Positions 32,262 to 39,533 of a DNA stretch of 64,000 nucleotides are shown one piece after another. Under the pieces are notes generated by a model. That model made no database searches. It saw only the letters and a program-made list of their open reading frames with translations, and was not told the DNA's origin. Positions within the stretch are counted from its first letter, which is position 1, and every line of letters begins with the position of its first letter. This DNA comes from Mesorhizobium sp. Root552 (lineage in GTDB: Bacteria; Pseudomonadota; Alphaproteobacteria; Rhizobiales; Rhizobiaceae), in assembly GCF_001427285.1 (NCBI RefSeq), contig NZ_LMFV01000015.1:33949-97948 (forward strand), written 5' to 3'. Position numbers and translations under genes: made by a program.

Positions 32262-33184
32262 TGGCGCGCGAGGTGGAAAAGGGCAGCCGCGTGGATGTGC
32301 TTTGGCTAAGCGCGCTCCTGGCGGGCCTCGGGACGCAGGCGGAGGCCGCGTGCGAAAAGCTCGGCGTTGCCGCCGTCCAGTCGGGTGGCGGGCGCATGTG
32401 CATCGACGGCGGCGCGAGCGGGCTGATCGCCCTTGCCGCACCCGGGCCGCGGCTGTGGGAAGCGCATGTCCTGTGCGGCATCGATGCCGGGCACCAGCAT
32501 TGGGTCGGGACCAGCGTCGGCCCCGGCGGGCAGTCGCTGTCGCTCGAGCGCCGGCTTTACCGGGGGCGTGGCGAGGCGGCGCTTGACCAAGCGAGGACGA
32601 TGGCATCCGCGCATGGAGAGGCGGCCCTTGGCTGTTTCGACCGGTGGCACCGGTCGCTCGGATCGTTCGGCCGCATCTATTCGGTCGGCCGGGAAGGCAC
32701 GGACTGCGTGCGGGTCGGCTGGCAGATCGACCGCCACGTCGATGTCCAGGCCCTGGTTGCTCCGCTCATCGGGCAGGACAACTGGAACGCCGCTGCCCGA
32801 TCGCTGGACGCGGTGCATGGCTTCGACCTCGCACACACCGCCGGGCCGTGGAGCCTGTCGGTCGACGTTGCGGCACCTGAACGTGGCTGGCGCCTCGGCT
32901 CCACCCGCTGGTCATGGGCGATCGACGACCACGCCAAGCGCCAGCGCCTGGCGCGCTGGATAGCCGGGCATGGCGGCGATGCCGGCTATGCCTGCGCACT
33001 GCACGACCTTTTGTGCGGCCACAAGGCCGGGCGCGCCGGCTCCATCGGCCGCGCCGTCGAAGGCGACGTGCGCGACGGATGCGTCGTCGCCGCAATCGCT
33101 TATCTGGGCGCGCGCCTTTCGCCGCCCGACCGCTTGCCGGGGCATTCCGGCGGATCCGACAGGAGGCTGACATGGGTTGGGTAA
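32258..33184 (+). CDS. Unrecognised protein, operon gene 6
   Basis: This 308-residue protein is unrelated by eye to the modular family and not recognised. It is Cys- and Trp-containing, with segments GGGRMCIDGGASGLIALAA, EAHVLCGIDAGHQHW, RVGWQIDRHVDV and GWRLGSTRWSWAIDDHAKRQ, and ends in a basic tail. The N-terminal hydrophobic run (VLWLSALLAGLGTQAEAAC) is too polar and too late to be a clear signal peptide. The ATG overlaps the gene 5 stop as ATGA, and the 3' end overlaps gene 7 by 13 bases, so it is translationally embedded in the operon. It could be an enzyme or adaptor acting with the papain-like gene 7 product. Confidence 0.65.
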   Translation: MMAREVEKGSRVDVLWLSALLAGLGTQAEAACEKLGVAAVQSGGGRMCIDGGASGLIALAAPGPRLWEAHVLCGIDAGHQHWVGTSVGPGGQSLSLERRLYRGRGEAALDQARTMASAHGEAALGCFDRWHRSLGSFGRIYSVGREGTDCVRVGWQIDRHVDVQALVAPLIGQDNWNAAARSLDAVHGFDLAHTAGPWSLSVDVAAPERGWRLGSTRWSWAIDDHAKRQRLARWIAGHGGDAGYACALHDLLCGHKAGRAGSIGRAVEGDVRDGCVVAAIAYLGARLSPPDRLPGHSGGSDRRLTWVG

Positions 33185-34938
33185 GAATTCACCCTTTCAT
33201 CGCGAACTGGCCGGGCGGCGGCGATCCGCCGGTGTTCGAGATCAACAGCAACGAGAACGGCGAGGCCGTGGTGGAACTGGCCTGGGACCCGCAGGCGCTG
33301 CTCCATCCATCGACCTATCCGGACCTGCTGCGCTACTACTGCAGCGCTATCGGCATCAATGGCACGATGGCCAAGGACGGCGGCGGCACGATGACCGTCA
33401 ATGTGCCTGCCGAGCGCATCACGCTCAACGCCAACCGGGCTACCTGGGTGATGCCGAAGGCGCTTTGGGCGGCCTATGTCGAGGAGAGCCTGAAGACGCT
33501 TAACTCGCCGCCGACCAGCACGTTCTCGCGCAACCTCTATTACCGCGTCAGCGTAACGCCGCCGGGCGGATCGAAGGCGGAGATATGGCCCCCGGACCAT
33601 GTTCTCGGCGGTCAAAGGGTCACGCTGCCGCCACCGGACGACAGCGGCGTCATCGACCGCGCTTCGGCAATGGCGGCGCCGCATATCGGCATACTGGCGA
33701 TCTCCGCCACGCCAGCCTCGCGCGTGGTGCCCGATACCGCGGCGGTGCAGGCGATGGGCGGCATCCCCTTCCTGCCCAACCTGTGGGGCACCATCCTCAC
33801 CACCATCTGGAACCAGTTGCCGGAAAACGATGCCAACCGGATGTCGCTGGCCACCGTCTTTGCGCACCCCGAGTTCAAGCGCCTTGCGGTGCCGGAACGC
33901 GGCGGCGTGCTGCGGCTGTGGCTGCTTTCCAGCCGAATCCGCAAGGACATCCCCGTCCTGCTGTCGCGGCAGGCAGTGACCGGCAGCGGCGTTCTGACCC
34001 CGATCCTGAATAAGATGGCGCTGAAGGGCGGCAAGACGCTTCTTACGCTGCTGCTCGACCTGCTGAACGTCCATATCCACCCCGACCTCGTCGTGATGAC
34101 CCGCGACGAACTGGTGGCGGACGTGCTGCACGAGGTGCTCGACCCGAACGGACGGGTGAACCAGGGTGCTGCCGGAACCTGCGTTCCGACTTCGATCCAG
34201 ACCATGCTGATCACCGTCAACCCGGCCGAATATGTCCGCTTGCAGGTCGGTTGGCTGAGCTCGGAAGGCAAGGTCGAACTTGCCAACGGCACCATCGTCG
34301 CGCTTCCGCGCGGCGTGTTGCAGATCGCGCGCTATTCGCAACCCGACGCGCCTGCCTCCACCGGCTTTTACGCCCGCAACTATGCCGAACTGGCGTTCCA
34401 GGCCTCGGCCATCAAATACGCCCATGCCGGAAACTTCCCAGCCGACACCGGCAACGAGGCCAGCGCCAAGGCGATGTTCAAGTATGTCCACGAGAACGGC
34501 CTGTTCCCGGACCAGACCAAGCGGCTGCTGGAAGCCCTGTTCGCGGTGACCTTCACCGGTTCGGCGGTGGCACCGACCAACTCCTCGACCACCGTATCGA
34601 TCCAGAACAGCATTGCCGACGGCTTGTTCGCGGCCATTCCGGCCAAACAGCAGCAGGTGCTGGTCGCCACCTATTGGGGCATCCCACCGCAGGGGCCGCC
34701 ACCTCCCGGATCGAAATATGGGGCGCATGCGGTACTGGCCCTGCGCCACGAAGGCGGGCGGCTGTTCTTCAAGAACCCGCAATATGCCGGGTCCCTCCCG
34801 TCGGGCGTGGACGGCGGCACCGCGAACAATCCACCGCGCCGCTACGAGAACGTCTCGTCGACGCTGGAATCGATCTCCGACGCGGATCTGCGCAAGTGGA
34901 TCTATTGGTACTTCACGCCGGACACGGCAATCATCTGA
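33172..34938 (+). CDS. Papain-like fold cysteine protease or transferase, operon gene 7
   Basis: This 588-residue protein has a C-terminal third with a complete papain-type tetrad. NQGAAGTCVPTS gives Gln331 and Cys337 (Q-x5-C, as papain Gln19/Cys25). GAHAVLALRHEGGRLFFKN gives His519 and Asn535, 16 residues apart as papain His159/Asn175. Residues 1-300 are beta-rich and unrecognised, with a hydrophobic helix near 287-301 (GKTLLTLLLDLLNV). About 180 residues lie between Cys and His, longer than in papain. No propeptide or signal peptide is evident. AGGAGG precedes ATG 33172. Inference: a cytosolic protease or transglutaminase-like maturase that may process or crosslink the six modular proteins of this operon. 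Confidence 0.7.
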   Translation: MGWVRIHPFIANWPGGGDPPVFEINSNENGEAVVELAWDPQALLHPSTYPDLLRYYCSAIGINGTMAKDGGGTMTVNVPAERITLNANRATWVMPKALWAAYVEESLKTLNSPPTSTFSRNLYYRVSVTPPGGSKAEIWPPDHVLGGQRVTLPPPDDSGVIDRASAMAAPHIGILAISATPASRVVPDTAAVQAMGGIPFLPNLWGTILTTIWNQLPENDANRMSLATVFAHPEFKRLAVPERGGVLRLWLLSSRIRKDIPVLLSRQAVTGSGVLTPILNKMALKGGKTLLTLLLDLLNVHIHPDLVVMTRDELVADVLHEVLDPNGRVNQGAAGTCVPTSIQTMLITVNPAEYVRLQVGWLSSEGKVELANGTIVALPRGVLQIARYSQPDAPASTGFYARNYAELAFQASAIKYAHAGNFPADTGNEASAKAMFKYVHENGLFPDQTKRLLEALFAVTFTGSAVAPTNSSTTVSIQNSIADGLFAAIPAKQQQVLVATYWGIPPQGPPPPGSKYGAHAVLALRHEGGRLFFKNPQYAGSLPSGVDGGTANNPPRRYENVSSTLESISDADLRKWIYWYFTPDTAII

Positions 34939-34951
34939 GGGAGGCACGACA

Positions 34952-37441
34952 ATGCTTTATCTCGATTCCCCAGTCGGCTCGATCGCGGGCCTGACAATCT
35001 TCCGCGACCATGCCGACCCGAACCTTTTCTACTACGCCTGCGAGCGGCCCCGGCTGGCCATGAACGGCACCGTGCCGGAGTTCGTGTTCCTGGTTTACCA
35101 GCGCGACATCACCGACAATCCCAACCTGTCGGCGGACGCCAAGGAGCAACTGGGCGGCGGCTTCCTCGCCTTCACCGTCGACCTCTCGGTCGACAAGAAC
35201 CAGCTCGACGAGGCGCGGCGGCTGCTCGGACGGTTCGCCGAGGGCACCGTCAACCTGGCCCCCCTCCAGTACCGCAGCGGGACTGTCAGGCTCTCGATCA
35301 CCAAGGACACCGCCGAAGCCCCCGGGGCAACGGGAGACGCGCCCAAGGGCGTCAGCTTCTTCGAAGAGGTGTACGGCACCAGCAAGCCTTCGCTGCTCAG
35401 CGACAACCGCGCCACCTTCGGCGTCATGCTGGACCATGAAGGCGCGCTCCTGATGGAGGCCGCGCTGAAGTCCGGCATCAGTCCGATCGGGGTGATCTAC
35501 GATCTCGAATATCTGGGCATGCGCCCGGCCTTCAACGTCAAGATCACCGCCGACTACAAGCGCATCTACGACCATCTTGAAATGCAGTTCGGCATCAAGG
35601 GCGGCGTCGGGCCGATCTCGGCCGCCGTCGACATCGGCCTTGCCTGGCAGAAGCTGCGCGAGGACGGCTCGATCAAGGTCGAGGTCGTCAACTTCACCGA
35701 CGACGAGAATTTCCGCAAGCAGGCCGATGCGGCCTTCGACTGGTTCAAGACCGAACTGCTGCGCGATTTCTTCAAGTCGTCGCTCGAACCGCCCAGCTTC
35801 ATGAAGCAGGGCCAGTCGGCTAACCTTCTCGGCGCGCTGCAATCGCTGCTCGGTCCGTTGACGGAAGGCCAGCAAGGCCCGTCCAAGCCGACCATGGGTG
35901 CGCCGACCACGCTTGCGCCGACGCCGACCGCGCCGCCGACAACGCTCGATTCCGGCACCCAGACCACCGCCGATCGCAACAAGGCGGCGACGGCTGCCGC
36001 CGCACCGCAGGCGGACGGCGCGGCCAAGCCCGCCGGCAACGGCGCGCAGTTCGGCCTGCAGGTCGGGTTCTCACTCAAGATGTACCATCAGGAAGAACTG
36101 AAGACGCGCAGCTTCGAATATTCGATGCAGGCCGCCGTGGCCCGCACCGCCGCGCCGCAGGGCCTGTTCTCGACGATGGTCAACGGTCTCGATCTTTCCC
36201 GCGCCATCAAGCGCGTTTCGCTCGATGACGACTTCTTCAAGCACATCAACGCGAAGTTCCAGATCGCGGCGGATCTCGAGCGGGACAAGATCGATCTCGT
36301 CACCATCAACATCGAGTATCCGGGCGTCCGTCCTGCGGGCGTGCAGCCCGAGCAGGTGGGCGGCGTCACGTTCACGCCGCAGGACAAGACGCCAAAGTCA
36401 TTCCGGACTTTCCTCAATGACGATCTCGACTTGCGCTACCGCTACAAGATGGATGTCCACTTCGCCGCCGACAGCGAGTGGGAAGGCAACGAGCCGCATT
36501 TCTCGTCGGACTGGATCGTAGAGACGGGGCAGGCGCCGCAGGTCAATCCGTTCGATGCAGTCGACAGGCTGGACGTCGAAGTCACTGTCGCAAGCGACGT
36601 TGCCGACCCGGTGCAACAGGTGCAGGTCGATCTGCTCTACGACGATCCTGCTGTCGGCATGCGGGCCGAGAGGTCGTTCAACTTCAAGCCCGGCGATGCC
36701 TCGAAACGCTGGAAGCTGCGCTTCCCGGAAGGAGCCAAGCATGGGTTCCGGCATCGGGTGACCTACTTCCTGACCGACAACGTGCGCTACCAGACGGACT
36801 GGGTCGAAACGGGGGAGATCACCACGGAAGCGACTTCGCTCGTCATCCACGGACCGTTCCAGAACACGCTGCGCATTCCGGTGATCTCGCTGCTCGATCC
36901 TTCCCAGATCATCGAGGCGAGCGTGGACATCATCTACTCGGACCCGGCGCGCGGTTACGAGCGGCGCGAGCGCGTGGTCTACGGCCCGGAGGAAAGCAGC
37001 CAGTCGCGCAAGCGCAGCATCGCCATTCCCACGCTGGATGTCGCGCCCAAGGGCGTGACGTATTCGGTCAGCGCGATCCGCAGCGACGGGACCGTTTTCG
37101 AAACACCGCAAGCAGAAGTCTCGCCCGGCAAGACGATCATCGTCAGCGACGGCGTGGGAGAAACGCGCATCATCAAGGTCGAGCTCGCCAATCCCGACAT
37201 TGCCGGCGCCGGCCTGGCGGCGGTCCGGGTGCGGGTGCGCGGCAAGGGCGAGATGGCGGATCAGGATGAGGTGCTGTTCCGCCCCGGCGACAACACGCCG
37301 AAGACGATTACGCTCGTGCAGCCGATAGAGGGCGCCTTCGCCTATTCCTATGAGGTCGAGGGTTATTCCCTGCTCGGCGTGCCCAAGGCAGGTGCGCGCG
37401 CGGAAACAAGCGACATGACGCTGCTTGTCGGCCTTCCTTAA
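34952..37441 (+). CDS. Unrecognised protein, operon gene 8, with four Ig-like modules
   Basis: This 829-residue member of the family is closest to gene 5. N-terminal unit: NLFYYACERPRLAMNG, PEFVFLVYQRD, GGGFLAFTVDL, LAPLQYRSGTVRLSI (103-116), LDHEGALLMEAALKSG and VIYDLEYLGMRPAFNVKI. A Pro/Thr/Ala-rich flexible linker at about 305-365 is unique to this member. Then APQGLFSTMVNGL (P402-G404), SLDDDFFKHINA and four modules (about 432-829). GGGAGG lies before the ATG. A strong hairpin follows the stop, so this is the last operon gene. No signal peptide or membrane segment. Function unknown. Confidence 0.75.
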   Translation: MLYLDSPVGSIAGLTIFRDHADPNLFYYACERPRLAMNGTVPEFVFLVYQRDITDNPNLSADAKEQLGGGFLAFTVDLSVDKNQLDEARRLLGRFAEGTVNLAPLQYRSGTVRLSITKDTAEAPGATGDAPKGVSFFEEVYGTSKPSLLSDNRATFGVMLDHEGALLMEAALKSGISPIGVIYDLEYLGMRPAFNVKITADYKRIYDHLEMQFGIKGGVGPISAAVDIGLAWQKLREDGSIKVEVVNFTDDENFRKQADAAFDWFKTELLRDFFKSSLEPPSFMKQGQSANLLGALQSLLGPLTEGQQGPSKPTMGAPTTLAPTPTAPPTTLDSGTQTTADRNKAATAAAAPQADGAAKPAGNGAQFGLQVGFSLKMYHQEELKTRSFEYSMQAAVARTAAPQGLFSTMVNGLDLSRAIKRVSLDDDFFKHINAKFQIAADLERDKIDLVTINIEYPGVRPAGVQPEQVGGVTFTPQDKTPKSFRTFLNDDLDLRYRYKMDVHFAADSEWEGNEPHFSSDWIVETGQAPQVNPFDAVDRLDVEVTVASDVADPVQQVQVDLLYDDPAVGMRAERSFNFKPGDASKRWKLRFPEGAKHGFRHRVTYFLTDNVRYQTDWVETGEITTEATSLVIHGPFQNTLRIPVISLLDPSQIIEASVDIIYSDPARGYERRERVVYGPEESSQSRKRSIAIPTLDVAPKGVTYSVSAIRSDGTVFETPQAEVSPGKTIIVSDGVGETRIIKVELANPDIAGAGLAAVRVRVRGKGEMADQDEVLFRPGDNTPKTITLVQPIEGAFAYSYEVEGYSLLGVPKAGARAETSDMTLLVGLP

Positions 37442-37467
37442 GGCGCAACGTGCGTCTCCGCATCGAC

Positions 37468-37497
37468 CTTGGCGCCTGTTCTCGAACAGGCGCCAAG
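37468..37497 (+). terminator. Terminator-like hairpin of the eight-gene operon
   Basis: A perfect 14-bp stem, cttggcgcctgttc (37468-37481) with gaacaggcgccaag (37484-37497), is followed by a weak cgcattta tract. It lies 27 bases after the gene 8 stop and closes the operon. Confidence 0.65.
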
Positions 37498-37571
37498 CGC
37501 ATTTATAGCCGGCTAATTAAGCTTGTTGGCCGGGCTGAACCGGCCGTCTTTGAATTAAATTTCACCCGAGG

Positions 37572-37601
37572 TTGACAAGCCGTACCTTTCCATTCAACTA
37601 T
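37572..37601 (+). promoter_or_regulatory. Candidate sigma-70 promoter for amide cluster 2
   Basis: TTGACA at 37572-37577 is followed after 18 bases by AACTAT at 37596-37601. Initiation near 37608 would give a roughly 100-base leader ending in the terminator at 37665-37697, before the amiC start codon at 37713. Confidence 0.5.
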
Positions 37602-37664
37602 TGTCGTGCGCTGGGCAGATGAGCCCGAGCGGCGCAAAATTTGCATGACATATTGATGGCAAGA

Positions 37665-37697
37665 GTGCCCACAGTGCCAACTGTCGGGCACCTTTTT
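37665..37697 (+). terminator. Leader intrinsic terminator upstream of amiC (cluster 2)
   Basis: GTGCCC (37665-37670) pairs with GGGCAC (37686-37691) and ACAGT (37671-37675) with ACTGT (37680-37684), leaving one bulged C. TTTTT at 37693-37697 follows. An alternative partner GTGCC (37674-37678) competes for the 3' arm, giving two mutually exclusive folds. The hairpin lies six bases before the GAGGGAGG ribosome site of amiC, so the whole amiC-amiR-urt-fmdA unit would be attenuated unless antiterminated. Confidence 0.7.
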
Positions 37698-37712
37698 GCT
37701 TTGAGGGAGGTC

Positions 37713-38876
37713 ATGGCAAAAGCGCAATACCAGATCGGCGTGCTGTTTTCGCAAAGCGGACCTTATGGGGCGGTATCGCGCTCCATGTACAACGGCGCGA
37801 TGCTCGCATTCGATGAAATCCGGGCATCCTCGGACATTCCGTTTGCAATCGTGCCCATCGTTGCCGATCCGGCCGGCTCGTTCGAGCAATATGCCAATTC
37901 CAGCCTGGGCCTGCTCACCGAACACGGCGTGCGCCACGTCGTCGGCTGCTACACCTCGTCCAGCCGCAAGGACGTCATTCCGCTTTTCGAGAAATACGAC
38001 GCGCTGCTGTGGTATCCTTCGCACTACGAGGGCTTCGAAAGCTCCTCGAACGTCGTCTACACCGGCGCTGCGCCCAACCAGCACATCATCCCGCTGATCG
38101 AGTTCCTGCTCGCCAACATGGGCAAGCGCGCCTACTGCATCGGCTCGAACTACATCTGGGCGTGGGAAAACAACCGCATCCTGCGCGAGGCCCTCTCCGC
38201 TGCCGGCGGAACGGTGGTGGCCGAACGCTACACCGCGGTCGGCGATACCGACCTGTCGAAAACCATTGCCGCGATCCTCGAGGCAAAGCCGGACTTCATC
38301 TTCAACACGCTGATCGGAACAAGCGCCTACCACTTCTTCCAGGGCTTCCGCGCCGCCTGCAGGCAACGCGGCATCGACCAACCTTTGGAAATGCCGGTGG
38401 TGAGTTGCAGCCTCTCCGAGCCTGAGCTGGGAGAAATCGGGCCGCAGGCCATGGACGGCCACATCTCGTCCAGTGTTTATTTCTCTTCCATCGAGACGTC
38501 CGCCAACCGGCGCTTTACGGCAGCCTACCGCGAGCGGTGGCCGGACAGCTCCGCGGCCTCGGCGGATGCGGAAGCTTCCTATGTCGCGGTAAAGATGCTT
38601 GTCGCGGCAATTGCCGCCGCGGGCTCCGACGATGTCGAGGCGGTGCGCAAGGCGCTTCCCAGCCTGACGATCGATGCGCCGCAGGGAACCGTCAAGATTG
38701 ACGGGCCGACCAACCACGCTTTCCTGACCCCGCGCATCGGCAAGTCGAATTCGGCCGGCCAGTTCGAAATCCTGTGGCAGGCCGACCATCCCGTCCAGCC
38801 CGACCCCTATCTGGTAAAGACCACGCCCCGCTATGCGATCCGCAACAGCTTACCGAAGCTGAGGGCGGTCAAATGA
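37713..38876 (+). CDS. AmiC-type amide sensor (cluster 2)
   Basis: This 387-residue cytosolic sensor is paralogous to that at 11431-12540. Shared landmarks are QIGVLFSQSGPYGAVSRSM, VGCYTSSSRKDVIPLFEKYD, LLWYPSHYEGFESSSNVVYTG, GSNYIWAWENNRILREAL, FNTLIGTSAYHFF, APQGTVKIDGPTNHA and QPDPYLVKT. It should bind a short amide and control the AmiR partner encoded directly downstream. The ATG at 37713 has GAGGGAGG three bases upstream; an earlier in-frame ATG lies inside the leader terminator and is unlikely. No signal peptide. The 3' end overlaps amiR by four bases (ATGA). Confidence 0.88.
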   Translation: MAKAQYQIGVLFSQSGPYGAVSRSMYNGAMLAFDEIRASSDIPFAIVPIVADPAGSFEQYANSSLGLLTEHGVRHVVGCYTSSSRKDVIPLFEKYDALLWYPSHYEGFESSSNVVYTGAAPNQHIIPLIEFLLANMGKRAYCIGSNYIWAWENNRILREALSAAGGTVVAERYTAVGDTDLSKTIAAILEAKPDFIFNTLIGTSAYHFFQGFRAACRQRGIDQPLEMPVVSCSLSEPELGEIGPQAMDGHISSSVYFSSIETSANRRFTAAYRERWPDSSAASADAEASYVAVKMLVAAIAAAGSDDVEAVRKALPSLTIDAPQGTVKIDGPTNHAFLTPRIGKSNSAGQFEILWQADHPVQPDPYLVKTTPRYAIRNSLPKLRAVK

Positions 38877-39517
38877 GCGAACCGCGCATCATCCAGAACT
38901 TCATCGGCTACCGCGCCACCATCGCCACCGAGCAGCCGGGCGCGGTCGAGCAGCTTCAGGACATGCTGACCAAGCTCGGCATTGCCTTCGGCATGGCCGA
39001 GATCGGCGACGGCAAGCTGCAGATGGATCCGGGCGACAAGGATGTGCTGTTCATCGATTCGGATCTCAACGTCGCCGTCGAGACCGGCGCGCTGGAGCCG
39101 AGCCGGTGCCTGCCGGTCATCGGCATCATCGGTGTCGAAGCGCCGAGCCGGCTGCGCTCGCTGATGCAGCTTGGAGCCACCGCCACCTTGCGCAAACCCG
39201 TCCACCGGGCCGCAGTCTATTCGGCGCTTTTCGTCGGCATCAACGAATTCCGCCGCCGCCGCTACCTTGCCGACCGGGTCGACGAGCACGAGCGGCGGCG
39301 GCTGATGCGAAAGAGCCTCGTGCAGGCTGTACTCATCGTGATGCGGCGCACCGGCTCCGACTACGCCGCAGCCTACGACCAGCTGCGCCGCGAAAGCATG
39401 CGTTCGCGCCAGAGCCTCGAGGATTTCTGCGAAACGTTCATCCAGGCCAACGGTCCCGAATTGGATGAACCCCAAACACCCATCGGGACAAACAGGACCT
39501 ACGCCAAAAAACACTAA
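38873..39517 (+). CDS. AmiR-type ANTAR transcription antiterminator (cluster 2)
   Basis: This 214-residue regulator has a pseudo-receiver half (RATIATEQPGAVEQLQDML, VLFIDSDLNVAVETG, LMQLGATATLRKPVHRAAVY), a short coiled coil (RRRYLADRVDEHERRR) and an ANTAR domain (VQAVLIVMRRTGSDYAAAYD, then QLRRESMRSRQS). It is translated from an ATGA overlap with amiC and is followed 16 bp later by the binding-protein gene. Its likely RNA target is the leader hairpin pair at 37665-37697, which would make the cluster autoregulated, unlike cluster 1 where the terminator lies after amiR. Confidence 0.87.
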   Translation: MSEPRIIQNFIGYRATIATEQPGAVEQLQDMLTKLGIAFGMAEIGDGKLQMDPGDKDVLFIDSDLNVAVETGALEPSRCLPVIGIIGVEAPSRLRSLMQLGATATLRKPVHRAAVYSALFVGINEFRRRRYLADRVDEHERRRLMRKSLVQAVLIVMRRTGSDYAAAYDQLRRESMRSRQSLEDFCETFIQANGPELDEPQTPIGTNRTYAKKH

Positions 39518-39533
39518 CCGGAGGAGAATCGAA

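Noticed and set aside
27240..32606. Very long minus-strand open frame (over 1700 codons) opposite operon genes 4-6
   Set aside because: It is antisense to three genes with strong ribosome sites and paralogous products. It is rich in Arg/Asp/Val/His with no domain pattern and arises from the GC-rich third-codon bias of the plus-strand genes. The same applies to similar frames opposite P450-DyP, genes 1-3 and ade.
15037..37441. Encapsulin or phage-tail-like system, suggested by the DyP domain and the modular operon proteins
   Set aside because: No HK97-fold shell protein, tail tube, sheath, baseplate or AAA+ gene can be recognised. DyP is fused to P450 and lacks an evident cargo tail.
37686..37700. 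Sigma-54-like GG...GC element (gggcac...ttgct) before amiC of cluster 2
   Set aside because: The GG-to-GC distance is one base short, and the sequence is the 3' arm and T-tract of the leader terminator, directly before the ribosome site.
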